Assembly: GCF_900187975.1 (NCBI RefSeq)
Contig: NZ_FZPC01000026.1
Location: 1-64,000, forward strand
Direction: 5' to 3'
DNA from: Pseudomonas delhiensis
GTDB taxonomy: Bacteria; Pseudomonadota; Gammaproteobacteria; Pseudomonadales; Pseudomonadaceae
Length of the DNA stretch: 64,000 nt
A program made the position numbers and the translations under genes. Of the stretch, positions 1 to 14,659 are shown piece after piece. A model generated the notes under the pieces. That model saw only the letters and a list, made by a program, of their open reading frames with translations. It ran no database searches and had not been told where the DNA came from. The number at the start of each line of letters is the position of its first letter. The first letter of the stretch is position 1.

Positions 1-575
1 AGCCGGCCGAGTTCGTCGTACACCCACTGCTGCTGGCGCACCAGGCTGCCGCTGGCGTCCTTCAGCCGTTGCGCCGTGCGGTTGCCCTGGGCGTCGACGT
101 CGTATTCCAGGCGTTCGCCGAGGTTGTTGGCGATGGCCACCAGGCGCCGCGCATCGTCGTAGGTGTAGGCCAGCCAGCTGCCGTCGCCGCGGGTCAGGCG
201 GGTGATCTGCCCAACTGCGTCGTAGTCGAAGCGGGTGGTGCTGCCGGCGCGGCTGATGGAGGCCAGGCGCGCGTCGATGCCGCTGTAGGTCAGGGTGCTG
301 ACCGCGCCGTTGGCGTCGGTGAGGGTACCGGGGTTGCCGCGCTCGTCGTGCCCGCCCAGGCGGGTGACGTGGCCCAGGGCATTGGTCACCGCGGTGAGGT
401 TACCCTTGGCGTCGTAGCTGTAGCGGGTGACATCCTGCACGTCGGTGCGCGGACCGTCGGCGCTCTCGACCAGGCCCAGGGCGTTGTAGCTATAGGACCA
501 GCTGCGCTCGGCGGCCTGGCCGGGCTGGGCCAGCAGCACCGCCAGGGACAGGGCGCCGAATAGTTTCGTCTTCAT
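1..575 (-). CDS. Exported RHS-repeat protein, second of a tandem pair (C-terminus beyond window)
   Basis: Reading leftwards from ATG at 575, the product starts MKTKLFGALSLAVLLAQPG and then QAA-ERSW, a clear Sec signal peptide with likely cleavage after QAA. It is followed at once by YD (RHS) repeats such as YSYDAKGNLTAV, FDYDAVGQITRL and YTYDDARRLVAI. A strong AAGGAGG site lies 5 bases before the ATG. The gene starts 14 bases after the stop of the upstream RHS gene, so the two are probably translationally coupled. RHS proteins form a beta-barrel shell and often carry a C-terminal toxin; that end lies outside the window, so no toxin can be named. A second signal peptide on what looks like a continuation of the RHS shell is unusual. 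Confidence 0.85.
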   Translation of the reverse strand, partial: MKTKLFGALSLAVLLAQPGQAAERSWSYSYNALGLVESADGPRTDVQDVTRYSYDAKGNLTAVTNALGHVTRLGGHDERGNPGTLTDANGAVSTLTYSGIDARLASISRAGSTTRFDYDAVGQITRLTRGDGSWLAYTYDDARRLVAIANNLGERLEYDVDAQGNRTAQRLKDASGSLVRQQQWVYDELGR

Positions 576-589
576 GACTGCCTCCTTGC

Positions 590-2104
590 TCAAAGCGCCT
601 CGGTGGTTTGTGCGATGACGCGCCCACGCCCGTCGTACTGGTAGCGGGTGACCCGCCCCGCCTCGGTGATGCTCAGCGGCAGGGCCAGGGTGGGATGCCA
701 GGTGGTGCTGATGGTGCGAGCCTGCTCAGTGCCGGCAGCTTCGGTACGGGAGGTTTCCAGGCCGCGCGCGTCGTACTGGTAGGTGGTCAGGTTGCCGTTC
801 CAGTCGGTTCGGCTGGCCGGCAGCCCATTGGCCAGGTAGGTGACCTCTTGGCTGGCGGCCGGGCAGTGGGCGCTGGCTTCGCCGTCGCGGCGGGTGACCA
901 GGCGGCGCTGGTCGAAGGTCTGGTAGTGGTAGAGCGTCGACTTGCCCAGCGGGTTGGTGATTCGCACGCGGTTGGCATCGAGGTAGGCGAACTGCACGCT
1001 GCCGGCCTCGCCGGCATGGCTGCTGGAGGTGGCGCGCCCCTGGGCGTCGTAGGTCCAGGTGGCGAAGCGCAGGCCGCGGGCATCGGTGATCCCCGTGAGC
1101 AGGTGCGGGCGCTCGGCGACTTCGTAGTGGTAGCGCTGCTCCTCGTCACCCCGCATGACGCTGGCGAGGCGGCCGCGGTCGTCGTAGCGGTAGCTGACGC
1201 TCCAGTCGCCGAACTGCAGGCTCGCCAGCCGTTCGCCGTCGTAGCCGAGGCTGATCTGGCGGCCGCCGGCATCGCTGATCCGCACCAGGCGGCCGCCGGT
1301 ATCCCGGGTGAACTGCAGGCTGCTGCCGATCACCGGGTCGAGGCGCCGCAGTTGCCCGAGCGCATCGTAGGTTTCGACGCTGGCGTCGGCGCCGGTGAGG
1401 CTCCAGCCGCCCTGTTCGGGCAGTTCGACCAGCGTGAGTCGCTCGTCGGCACTGGCTGTCCACTTGCCCGCCACGCGGGTGAAGGCGACTGCCCGGCCGT
1501 CTTCGCGATAGGCCTTGAGCGTGTCGGCCGTGAGCTTGGCGATGCGCTGGTTCCAGCCATGGCTCCAGCCGACTCCGAGGTCGCCGGCCTGGTTACGGCT
1601 GCTCCAGTAATTGCGGCTGAACCCCAGCCTGGAGCCGGGCACGCTCAGATCGACCTCGACCTGCACCTTCTGCCCGGTGGCGCCGAGGATGGGGTTGCTG
1701 TCGTTGCACTCGTTGCTCTGGCATTGCGCGCAGCATTGGCCGCTGCCATCCAGCACGCCGCTGGGGCAAAGGTCCGCCTCGCCGGAACGGTAGACGGAGG
1801 AAAGGTGGTAGGTGTCGGGTAGCCAGAGGCCGAACAGCCGGCGCTCGACCACGAAGCGGCAAAGGGACTCCGTGCCGTCGAGGTCGGTGAGCGAGTAGTT
1901 GTTGATGCGCCACTGCTGGCCGGGGCTCTGCTCGCGCTTCTGGAGCAGCTTGCGAAGGCTTTCGCCCTGCTCGCAGGCGGCTTCGGCCGAGGGCCAGGGG
2001 GTACGGGTCGCGTCGCGCCACTGGTATTCCGCCAGGCAGGCCTGGCTGATCAACAGGGCTCCCACTCCTGGGAGCAGGCAATGCAGAAATGGACGAGGGT
2101 GCAT
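590..2104 (-). CDS. Exported RHS-repeat protein with DUF6531-like N-terminus, first of a tandem pair
   Basis: 504 residues. The ATG at 2104 is chosen over an in-frame start at 2140 because GGAGGACCCAGC precedes it and it begins a good signal peptide (MHPRPFLHCLLPGVGALLIS, then QACLA-E). Residues about 100-135 are cysteine-rich (CPSG, CCAQCQSNEC). Next comes a DUF6531-like segment (VEVDLSVPGSRLGFSRNYWS, then GVGWSHGWNQ), and from about residue 220 a run of RHS/YD repeats to the C-terminus (YQYDGRGRVIAQ). No toxin domain follows: the protein stops inside the repeat array and the next gene continues with more repeats. I infer the two products form one shell or filament outside the cytoplasm. A simple frameshift is unlikely because the second ORF has its own signal peptide and ribosome site. 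Confidence 0.85.
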   Translation of the reverse strand: MHPRPFLHCLLPGVGALLISQACLAEYQWRDATRTPWPSAEAACEQGESLRKLLQKREQSPGQQWRINNYSLTDLDGTESLCRFVVERRLFGLWLPDTYHLSSVYRSGEADLCPSGVLDGSGQCCAQCQSNECNDSNPILGATGQKVQVEVDLSVPGSRLGFSRNYWSSRNQAGDLGVGWSHGWNQRIAKLTADTLKAYREDGRAVAFTRVAGKWTASADERLTLVELPEQGGWSLTGADASVETYDALGQLRRLDPVIGSSLQFTRDTGGRLVRISDAGGRQISLGYDGERLASLQFGDWSVSYRYDDRGRLASVMRGDEEQRYHYEVAERPHLLTGITDARGLRFATWTYDAQGRATSSSHAGEAGSVQFAYLDANRVRITNPLGKSTLYHYQTFDQRRLVTRRDGEASAHCPAASQEVTYLANGLPASRTDWNGNLTTYQYDARGLETSRTEAAGTEQARTISTTWHPTLALPLSITEAGRVTRYQYDGRGRVIAQTTEAL

Positions 2105-2254
2105 GCTGGGTCCTCCATGAACAGTGGAGGCTCCAGTCAAGCGATGGCGGCAGGCGAAAAACGTTAACGCCTAGCCACTCCGGGCATCAGCAAAGCATCC
2201 CACGCCAATCGAGGATTCCGCCTACCGGCAGAACTCCCTCGCTGACGAATGCGC

Positions 2255-6586
<4,332 letters not shown>

Positions 6587-6944
6587 GGGCACCAATATGG
6601 TGGCAGCGCGCGAAGCCCTCAAGGGCCGCCGATCGCGGCTAGGGGCTAGGCGGTGGCCAGGTTCAACCCTGGCGCGGATTGCCGCCTGGTTGTGGCGGCG
6701 TATAACCGCGAACGGTTATACGCCCTACGTCACGGTCAAGCCTGGCGTGGGGCGAACAACGCTCCTACAGGTTGACGCCGAACCTCCCGCCCCTGCCGGA
6801 CGGCTCCCTCTCCCGCTTGCGGGAGAGGGCTGGGGAGAGGGGGCGGAGTCAATCCGAAGCACAGTTGCCGCCTGGTGTGGCGGCGTATAACCGCGAACGG
6901 TTATACGCCCTACGTCACGGTCGAGCCTGGCGTAGGGCGGCCCC
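6587..6944. repeat. Gene-free stretch with two 67-base direct repeats around a REP-like hairpin
   Basis: Between the lhr start and the phhR stop, 6681-6748 and 6867-6933 are almost identical copies. Each contains the palindrome ATAACCGCGAACGGTTAT followed by ACGCCCTACGTCACGGTC. Between them, 6806-6843 is an inverted repeat of the CCCTCTCCC/GGGAGAGGG type. The second copy reaches the end of phhR, and its GTAGGG terminus supplies the phhR stop codon (TAG at 6945-6947). I see no other gene or promoter here. Confidence 0.85.
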
Positions 6945-8507
<1,563 letters not shown>

Positions 8508-8638
8508 GGCGAGCCCGGTGATTGTCGTTGTGCGGGGCGGCGCCCGGCCGGATTTCGCCGACAGGGCGGAAATTTCCGTCAAGAATATGTGACAGCCGGC
8601 GTCATCAGCAAGTCGATGCCTGGCGATTCGCCGCGATT

Positions 8639-8656
8639 CGTAACCTTTTCTTTACA
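8639..8656. promoter_or_regulatory. Candidate PhhR (TyrR-type) box upstream of phhA
   Basis: CGTAACCTTTTCTTTACA, on the other strand TGTAAAGAAAAGGTTACG. It fits the TyrR/PhhR pattern TGTAAA-N6-TTTACA except at two positions of one half-site. It lies 113 bases before the phhA ATG, between phhR and phhA, where PhhR is known to activate the operon. A similar box occurs upstream of aroP2 at 20951-20968. The assignment rests on pattern only. Confidence 0.6.
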
Positions 8657-8768
8657 GGCGAAGGGGATTTGCAGCCCTCGCCCACGGCAGGCAGGGGCTG
8701 CATGGGCACGCCGACGCGGCTATTGATTGAGGCATCAAAACAACAAAGGCCTCGAAGCCGGAGGACCC

Positions 8769-9557
8769 ATGAAGACAACGCAGTACGTGGCCCGCCAACC
8801 TGACGAAGACGGTTTCATCCACTACCCCGAAGCCGAGCACCAGGTGTGGAACACCCTGATCACCCGCCAGTTGAAGGTGATCGAAGGCCGCGCCTGCCAG
8901 GAATACCTGGACGGCATCGAGCAACTCGCCCTGCCCCACGAGCGCATCCCGCAGCTGGGCGAGATCAACCGCGTACTGCAAGGCGCCACCGGCTGGCGCG
9001 TGGCCCGCGTCCCGGCGCTGATCCCCTTCCAGACCTTCTTCGAGCTGCTGGCCAGCCAGCAGTTCCCGGTGGCCACCTTCATCCGCACCCCGGAGGAACT
9101 GGACTACCTGCAGGAGCCGGACATCTTCCACGAGATCTTCGGCCACTGCCCGCTGCTGACCAACCCCTGGTTCGCCGAGTTCACCCACACCTACGGCAAG
9201 CTCGGCCTGGCCGCCAGCAAGGAAGAACGCGTGTACCTGGCGCGGCTGTACTGGATGACCATCGAGTTCGGCCTGCTCGACACCCCGCAGGGCCGGCGCA
9301 TCTACGGCGGCGGCATCCTCTCCTCGCCGAAGGAGACGGTCTACAGCCTCTCCGGCGAGCCCGAGCACCAGGCCTTCGACCCCGTGGAAGCCATGCGCAC
9401 GCCCTACCGCATCGACATCCTGCAGCCGCTGTATTTCGTGCTGCCGGAGCTCAAGCGCCTGTTCGAGCTGGCCCACCAGGACATCATGGCGCTGGTCCGC
9501 CAGGCCATGCAGCTGGGCCTGCACGCACCGAAGTTCCCGCCGAAGCAGGCGGCCTGA
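8769..9557 (+). CDS. phhA: Phenylalanine 4-monooxygenase
   Basis: 262 residues, the usual bacterial length. It hydroxylates L-phenylalanine to tyrosine with tetrahydrobiopterin, O2 and non-haem iron. The iron ligands are visible: His121 and His126 in [11 protein letters not shown] and Glu166 in YWMTIEFGL. The start is set by GGAGGACCC just before ATG 8769. It is first in the phhABC operon and divergent from phhR. A REP pair in the 136-base gap before phhB may affect the relative yields of phhA and phhBC. Confidence 0.97.
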   Translation: MKTTQYVARQPDEDGFIHYPEAEHQVWNTLITRQLKVIEGRACQEYLDGIEQLALPHERIPQLGEINRVLQGATGWRVARVPALIPFQTFFELLASQQFPVATFIRTPEELDYLQEPDIFHEIFGHCPLLTNPWFAEFTHTYGKLGLAASKEERVYLARLYWMTIEFGLLDTPQGRRIYGGGILSSPKETVYSLSGEPEHQAFDPVEAMRTPYRIDILQPLYFVLPELKRLFELAHQDIMALVRQAMQLGLHAPKFPPKQAA

Positions 9558-9585
9558 ACCCCCGAGGCCTGCCCGACATCTTTTC

Positions 9586-9648
9586 GTAGGAGCGAGCTTG
9601 CTCGCGAACCGTCGATGCATACCCGTTCGCGAGCAAGCTCGCTCCTAC
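9586..9648. repeat. Inverted pair of REP sequences inside the phh operon
   Basis: GTAGGAGCGAGCTTGCTCGC and its reverse complement, separated by about 15 bases, form a perfect long hairpin between phhA and phhB. Such pairs are common in Pseudomonas. In an operon they can stabilise the upstream message or reduce read-through. Confidence 0.9.
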
Positions 9649-9693
9649 AATCCTAAGCTCAATGCCTTGCCCGCGAACTACAAGGAGAACCCC

Positions 9694-10050
9694 ATGACCG
9701 CCCTCAACCAAGCCCATTGCGAAGCCTGCCGCGCCGACGCCCCCCATGTTTCCGACGAGGAACTGGCGGAACTGATCAAGCAGATCCCGGACTGGAACAT
9801 CGAGGTGCGCGACGGCCACATGGAGCTGGAGCGCGTGTACCTGTTCAAGAACTTCCGCCACGCCCTGGCCTTCACCAATGCCGTCGGCGCCATCGCCGAG
9901 GAGGAAGGCCACCACCCGGACCTGCTGACCCAGTGGGGCAAGGTCACCGTCACCTGGTGGAGCCACGAGCTCAAGGGCCTGCACCGCAACGACTTCATCA
10001 TGGCCGCGCGCACCGACGCGCTGGCCAAGGTCGCCGAGGGCCGCAAATGA
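9694..10050 (+). CDS. phhB: Pterin-4a-carbinolamine dehydratase
   Basis: 118 residues. It regenerates the pterin cofactor used by PhhA by dehydrating 4a-hydroxytetrahydrobiopterin. The family signature [12 protein letters not shown] and the WWSHELKGL segment are present. ATG 9694 follows AAGGAGAACCCC; the open frame extends upstream only through REP sequence and is not used. Its stop overlaps the start of phhC (ATGA). Confidence 0.96.
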   Translation: MTALNQAHCEACRADAPHVSDEELAELIKQIPDWNIEVRDGHMELERVYLFKNFRHALAFTNAVGAIAEEEGHHPDLLTQWGKVTVTWWSHELKGLHRNDFIMAARTDALAKVAEGRK

Positions 10051-11243
10051 GCCATTTCGCCCAGGTGCCCCGGGTGCCCGGGGACCCCATCCTCGGCCTG
10101 CTCGATGCCTACCGCGCCGACCCCAACCCGGCCAAGCTGGACCTGGGCGTGGGCGTCTACAAGGACGCCCAGGGCCTGACGCCGATCCCCCGCGCGGTGA
10201 AGCTCGCCGAACAGCGGCTGGTGGAGCGCGAGACCACCAAGAGCTACGTCGGCGGCCACGGCGACGCGCTGTTCGCCGCGCGCCTGTGCGAGCTGGTGCT
10301 GGGCGCCGATTCGCGCCTACTGGCCAGCCAGCGCGCCGACGCCAGCCAGACGCCCGGCGGCACCGGCGCCCTGCGCCTGGCCGCGGACTTCATCGCCCGT
10401 TGCCTGCCCGGCCGCGGCATCTGGGTCAGCGACCCGACCTGGCCGATCCACGAGACGCTGTTCGCCGCCGCCGGCCTGAAGGTGCACCACTACCCCTACG
10501 TCGGCGCCGACAACCACCTGGACGTGGAGGGCATGCTCGCCACCCTGGAAAAGGTGCCCCACGGCGACGTGGTGCTGCTGCACGCCTGCTGCCACAACCC
10601 CAGCGGCTTCGACCTGGCCTACAACGACTGGCAGAAGGTGCTGGAAGTGGTGCGCCGCCGCGAGCTGCTGCCGCTGATCGACTTCGCCTACCAGGGCTTC
10701 GGCGACGGCCTGGAGGAGGACGCCCGCGCCGTGCGGCTGTTCGCCGAGAGCCTGCCGGAGCTGCTGGTGACCAGCTCCTGCTCGAAGAACTTCGGCCTCT
10801 ACCGCGACCGCGTCGGCGCCCTGCTCGTCTGCGCCGCCAACGCCGAACAGCTGGGCAACGTGCGCAGCCAGCTGGCCAGCCTGGCACGCAACCTCTGGTC
10901 CACGCCGCCGGCCCACGGCGCCGAGGTGGTGGCGACCATCCTCGGCGATCCCGAGCTGAAGCAGGCCTGGCTGGAGGAAGTGACCGCCATGCGCACCCGC
11001 ATCGCGGCGCTGCGCCTGGGCCTGGTCGAAGCCCTGCAGCCCCATGGCCTGGCCGAGCGCTTCGCGCACATTGCCATCCAGCGCGGCATGTTCTCCTACA
11101 CCGGGCTGAGCCCGGAGCAGGTGCGCCGCCTGCGCGAGGAACACAGCGTGTACCTGGTCGGCAGCGGCCGCGCCAACGTCGCCGGGCTGGACGCCAACCG
11201 CCTGGACGACCTGGCCCGGGCCATCGCCGCGGTCTGCGCCTGA
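10047..11243 (+). CDS. phhC: Aromatic amino acid aminotransferase
   Basis: 398 residues, class I pyridoxal-phosphate aminotransferase. It converts tyrosine or phenylalanine with 2-oxoglutarate to the aryl-pyruvate. The PLP lysine is Lys247 in [13 protein letters not shown]. Other family marks are [10 protein letters not shown] near the N-terminus, HACCHNPSG and the [11 protein letters not shown] aspartate/tyrosine segment. The ATG overlaps the phhB TGA, so translation is coupled. It completes the phh operon and is followed by a clear terminator. Confidence 0.96.
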   Translation: MSHFAQVPRVPGDPILGLLDAYRADPNPAKLDLGVGVYKDAQGLTPIPRAVKLAEQRLVERETTKSYVGGHGDALFAARLCELVLGADSRLLASQRADASQTPGGTGALRLAADFIARCLPGRGIWVSDPTWPIHETLFAAAGLKVHHYPYVGADNHLDVEGMLATLEKVPHGDVVLLHACCHNPSGFDLAYNDWQKVLEVVRRRELLPLIDFAYQGFGDGLEEDARAVRLFAESLPELLVTSSCSKNFGLYRDRVGALLVCAANAEQLGNVRSQLASLARNLWSTPPAHGAEVVATILGDPELKQAWLEEVTAMRTRIAALRLGLVEALQPHGLAERFAHIAIQRGMFSYTGLSPEQVRRLREEHSVYLVGSGRANVAGLDANRLDDLARAIAAVCA

Positions 11244-11264
11244 AAGTTTTTTCCACCCTCGCTC

Positions 11265-11290
11265 GACCGGCCGCTGGCCGGTCTTTTTTT
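11265..11290 (+). terminator. Rho-independent terminator of phhABC
   Basis: Perfect 8-base stem GACCGGCC / GGCCGGTC with a GCT loop followed by TTTTTTT, 21 bases after the phhC stop. Confidence 0.93.
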
Positions 11291-11298
11291 GCCCGCGC

Positions 11299-12330
11299 TC
11301 AGCCTGCCGGCAACGGCCCGGCCTGGCGCTTCCAGCGCCCCGGGGTGGTCCCGGTCCAGCGCTGGAAGGCCCGGCAGAAGCTGGCCGCCTCGGCGTAGCC
11401 CAGGCACTGGGCGACGCCGTTCAGGTCCATGCGCGACTCCAGCAGCAGGCGCTCGGCCAGGCGCAGGCGGATGGCGTCGCTCAGCGGCTGGAAGCGCTGG
11501 CCTTCGGCGGCCAGGCGGCGCTGCAGGGTGCGTTCGGAAAGCCCCAGGCGCTGCGCCACCTCGCGGCAGCCGGGCAGGCTCGCGGCGTCGCGCACCAGCA
11601 GGCGCTGCACCGCCCGCGCGGTGGGCGTGGCGGCCAGGGGCAGCGCCAGTTCCTCGCAGAGCTTCTCGCACAACTGCTCGCCGCTGCTGCGGCTGTCCGG
11701 GTTGGCCTGCGGCAGGCTGGCCTCCAGGTCGGCGCGGGCGAACAGCAGGGCGTTGCGGGTGGCGCCGAAGCGCACCGGGTAGGGCCAGGCGCGGGCATAG
11801 GCGTCGAGGTCGCCCGGCGCCTCGGCGCGCAGTTCCAGGGCCAGCGGCTGCACCGGGCGCTGCAGCAACTCGCCCGCCAGTTGCAGGCAGCCGGCGATGC
11901 CGCGCTCGACCACGAAGGCGCGGGCGTCCGGCGGCAGCACCTGATCGTCGAAGATCATCCAGTGCCCGCGCGGCTCGGCCTCGCTGCTCACCGGGCAGAG
12001 CGTCAGGGCCAGGCCCTGGTAGCGGCCGAAGGTCTCGAAGGCCTCCCGCAGGCTGCGGCAGGCGAGCATGGTGAAGCCCAGCAGCCCCAGCGAGGTGAGG
12101 TGGTAGCGGCGCCCGGCGGCGAAGCCCAGGCCGGGGCGGGCGCCCTGCTGCAGCAGGTTGCGGATCACCGCCAGTTCCTGCCAGGCCTGGATCTGCGCAT
12201 GGCGCCCGGCCAGTTCGCGCGGCTCGATGGCGCTGCCCACCAGGCAGGCCTCCGCGGCCAGGCCCTCGCTGCGGGCGCAGTCCAGCAGGTGGCGCACGCC
12301 GGTGATGTCGCGGGTCTGTCGCCAGTCCAT
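11299..12330 (-). CDS. AraC-family regulator (OruR/ArgR-like architecture)
   Basis: 343 residues. The N-terminal part (residues 1-200) resembles the arabinose-binding-like domain of the OruR-type AraC group (GFAAGRRYHLTSLGLLGFTM). The C-terminal 90 residues hold two helix-turn-helix units (EVAQRLGLSERTLQRRLAAE and GVAQCLGYAEAASFCRAF). The start follows CAGGAGCCCCCC. It is divergent from the TauD-family gene at 12445 with a 114-base shared upstream region, so it most likely controls that gene. Its effector is not evident from sequence. Confidence 0.9.
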   Translation of the reverse strand: MDWRQTRDITGVRHLLDCARSEGLAAEACLVGSAIEPRELAGRHAQIQAWQELAVIRNLLQQGARPGLGFAAGRRYHLTSLGLLGFTMLACRSLREAFETFGRYQGLALTLCPVSSEAEPRGHWMIFDDQVLPPDARAFVVERGIAGCLQLAGELLQRPVQPLALELRAEAPGDLDAYARAWPYPVRFGATRNALLFARADLEASLPQANPDSRSSGEQLCEKLCEELALPLAATPTARAVQRLLVRDAASLPGCREVAQRLGLSERTLQRRLAAEGQRFQPLSDAIRLRLAERLLLESRMDLNGVAQCLGYAEAASFCRAFQRWTGTTPGRWKRQAGPLPAG

Positions 12331-12444
12331 GGGGGGCTCCTGCAGGTGGCGGGAATCATCAATTTCTGGCGCCGATCATCATGGCGCAAGCGCGCCGCGG
12401 CGACCATCCTCAACAGGCCGACAACACCAACAAGAGGGCACCCC

Positions 12445-13338
12445 ATGTTCGAGTTCTTCTATGCCTTGCCGAGCCAGAACCGCGCCGCCAGCTACCGCCA
12501 CTTCCAGATCGTCCCCGCCACCGGCGCCATAGGCGCGGACGTCAGCGGCGTCGACCTGCGCAGCCTGGGCGAGGAAAGCTTCGCCGAACTGCGCCAGGCC
12601 CTGCTGGCGCACAAGGTGCTGTTCATCCGCGGGCAGTCGCTGGCCATCGAGGACCTGGAGGCGGTCACCCTGCGCTTCGGCGAGTTCGGCCGCGAGCCCT
12701 ACGTCCAGGGCCTGCCCGACCACCCCCACGTGGTGCGGGTGGTCAAGGAGGCCGACGAGAAGACCCCGGTGGTATTCGGCGGCGCCTGGCACAGCGACTG
12801 GTCGTTCCAGGAGCGCCCGCCGGCCTTCACCCTGCTCTACGGCCACGACATCCCGCCGTTCGGCGGCGACACCCTGTACGCCAACATGGCGCTGGCCTAC
12901 GAATGGCTGTCGCCCAAGCTGCGCGCGCAACTGGAGAGCCTGGACGCCATCCACAGCCCGGAACGCGCCTATGGCGCCGAGGCCAAGCACAACGACCTGA
13001 TGGAGAACATGGCGGTGCGCTACGGCAACGCCGACGGCGAGACCCGCTCGCACCCGCTGGTGACGCGCCACCCGGAGACCGGCAAGAAGATACTCTTCAT
13101 CAACCCGGCCTACACCAGCGGCATCAAGGGCATGCGCCCGGCCGAGGCGCAGCCGCTGCTGGACTACCTCTACGGTATAGCCACCCAGCCGGCCTTCACC
13201 TGCCGCATGCGCTGGAGCCAGGGCACCCTGGCGATCTGGGACAACCGCAGCACCTGGCACTACCCGGTGTCGGACTACCATGGGATGCGGCGTGAGATGT
13301 ACCGCACCACGGTGGTGGGTGAGGTGCCTAGCCGGTAA
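12445..13338 (+). CDS. TauD/TfdA-family 2-oxoglutarate/Fe(II)-dependent dioxygenase
   Basis: 297 residues. The facial triad is visible: His116 and Asp118 in WHSDWSFQERPP and His272 in WDNRSTWHYP, with the 2-oxoglutarate-binding Arg near residue 283 (RREMYR). The family includes taurine and alkylsulfatase dioxygenases. No sulfur transporter or sulfatase lies nearby, so the substrate cannot be assigned. ATG 12445 follows AGAGGGCACCCC. The divergent AraC gene is probably its regulator. Confidence 0.9.
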   Translation: MFEFFYALPSQNRAASYRHFQIVPATGAIGADVSGVDLRSLGEESFAELRQALLAHKVLFIRGQSLAIEDLEAVTLRFGEFGREPYVQGLPDHPHVVRVVKEADEKTPVVFGGAWHSDWSFQERPPAFTLLYGHDIPPFGGDTLYANMALAYEWLSPKLRAQLESLDAIHSPERAYGAEAKHNDLMENMAVRYGNADGETRSHPLVTRHPETGKKILFINPAYTSGIKGMRPAEAQPLLDYLYGIATQPAFTCRMRWSQGTLAIWDNRSTWHYPVSDYHGMRREMYRTTVVGEVPSR

Positions 13339-13650
13339 GAGATGGCTGCTTTGCTGCTCTTCGTAGGAGCGAGCTTGCTCGCGAACTGAGTTTGCCGGTG
13401 GCATTGGTGCGTCAGATTGACTCCGCCCCTCTCCCCAGCCCTCTCCCTGAAGGGAGAGGGGGCTTGTCCGTGCCGAAAAGGGTTCTGGTTTCAGCCGGAG
13501 ACTCGATGCAAGCCGGCTAACATCGAAGTATCAGCACACACCGAACGGTCCCCTCTCCCTTCAGGGAGAGGGAGCAGCGGTGGGCCCGGCAGCGGAGTCC
13601 CTGGGGAGCTCGTTCGCGAGTCCCCTCGCTCCTACGAAACCCCCTGCCCC
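13339..13650. repeat. Gene-free stretch: REP (13363-13386) and REPIN-like element (13426-13573)
   Basis: The first unit is GTAGGAGCGAGCTTGCTCGC. The second is about 148 bases long, bounded by inverted copies of CCCTCTCCCTGAAGGGAGAG, with internal conserved pieces GGCTTGTCCGTGCCGA, GCCGGCTAAC and ACGGTCCCCTCTCCC. Two more copies of this composite occur at 34082-34240 and 52551-52710. It lies between the convergent dioxygenase and LysR genes. Confidence 0.85.
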
Positions 13651-14550
13651 CTACCCGCCGAACCGCCCCGCATGCTCCCGCAGCATCCCCCGCAACAACT
13701 GCGCCGCCGGCGACAGGTAGGCGCCCTGGCGCACCGCCAGGCCCATGGTGCGCGTCAGGGTGGTTTCCGCCAGCCTCACCTCGCGCAACTGGCCCATCCC
13801 ATGCAGCCCGCCGTCCAGCGTTTCGCGGGCGACGAAGCTGAGCAGCCGGGTGCGGGCGATCAGGTTGGGCAGCATGGGGATGGCGTTGGTCTCGATCTGC
13901 ACCTGCGGCGGCGGCAGGCCGTGGGCCTGGAAGGTGGCGTCCATCCAGCGCCGCGACGACACCCCGGGCGCCGGCAGCACCCAGCGGTAGCGGCACAGGT
14001 CGGCGATGGCCACCGGGCCGTCGAACAGCGGGTGCTCGCGGCTGGCCACCACCACCACCTGGTCCTGCAGCAGCGGCTCGCTGGCCAGGTGCGGGTCGTC
14101 GAGGATGCGCGAGCAGATCGCCATGTCCAGGCGCCCACCGCGCAAGGCCTCGCGCAGCACGTCATCCTGGCCCAGGGACAGGCTGATGGTCACCTCCGGG
14201 GCGCGCTGCAGCAGTTCTTCCACCAGCGGCGGCAGCAGGTACTCGGCCATGGTCGCGGCACAGCCCAGGCGGATGTTGCCCACCAGGCCGCTGGCGAAGT
14301 CGCGCACCTCGCGGCGGGTCTCCTCGATGTCCTGGCGCAGCTGGCGGGCGCGCCGCAGCATCAGCTCGCCGGCGGGGGTCAGGCGGATACGCCGGCCCTC
14401 GCGCTGGAACAGGCTGGTGCCCAGGGACTGCTCCAGGCGCTGGATGCTCTTGGTCAGCGCCGGCTGGCTGCGCCCCAGGCGCTCCGCCGCGCGGCCCAGG
14501 TGGCCGAGCTCGGCGATGGTTTCGAAGTAGGCGAGATCGCGCAGGTCCAT
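13651..14550 (-). CDS. LysR-family regulator
   Basis: 299 residues from ATG 14550, preceded by GGATGG; a second in-frame ATG lies at 14559. The N-terminal winged helix is typical (LRDLAYFETIAELGHLGRAA, then RLGRSQPALTKSIQRLE). The rest is a substrate-binding-type effector domain. It is divergent from the AbrB-type membrane protein at 14660, with about 110 bases between, and probably regulates that gene and the amine oxidase behind it. Confidence 0.9.
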   Translation of the reverse strand: MDLRDLAYFETIAELGHLGRAAERLGRSQPALTKSIQRLEQSLGTSLFQREGRRIRLTPAGELMLRRARQLRQDIEETRREVRDFASGLVGNIRLGCAATMAEYLLPPLVEELLQRAPEVTISLSLGQDDVLREALRGGRLDMAICSRILDDPHLASEPLLQDQVVVVASREHPLFDGPVAIADLCRYRWVLPAPGVSSRRWMDATFQAHGLPPPQVQIETNAIPMLPNLIARTRLLSFVARETLDGGLHGMGQLREVRLAETTLTRTMGLAVRQGAYLSPAAQLLRGMLREHAGRFGG

Positions 14551-14659
14551 GGCGGCCATCCGATAAACTTCAGGAATGAATTCATGACTATTAGAAAATG
14601 GACTTGATGGATCGCGCTATCGATAATTTTCCGCGTTGTCCGCAGTCCGGAGTCCTCGC

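Noticed and set aside
69-563. 164-residue plus-strand frame at the window start
   Set aside because: It mirrors the RHS gene on the minus strand and has an Ala/Gly/Val-biased composition.
8508-8768. Sigma54 promoter (TGGC-N8-TGC type) ahead of phhA
   Set aside because: I found no GG and GC dinucleotides at the correct 10-base spacing with matching context. The PhhR-box assignment stands without it.
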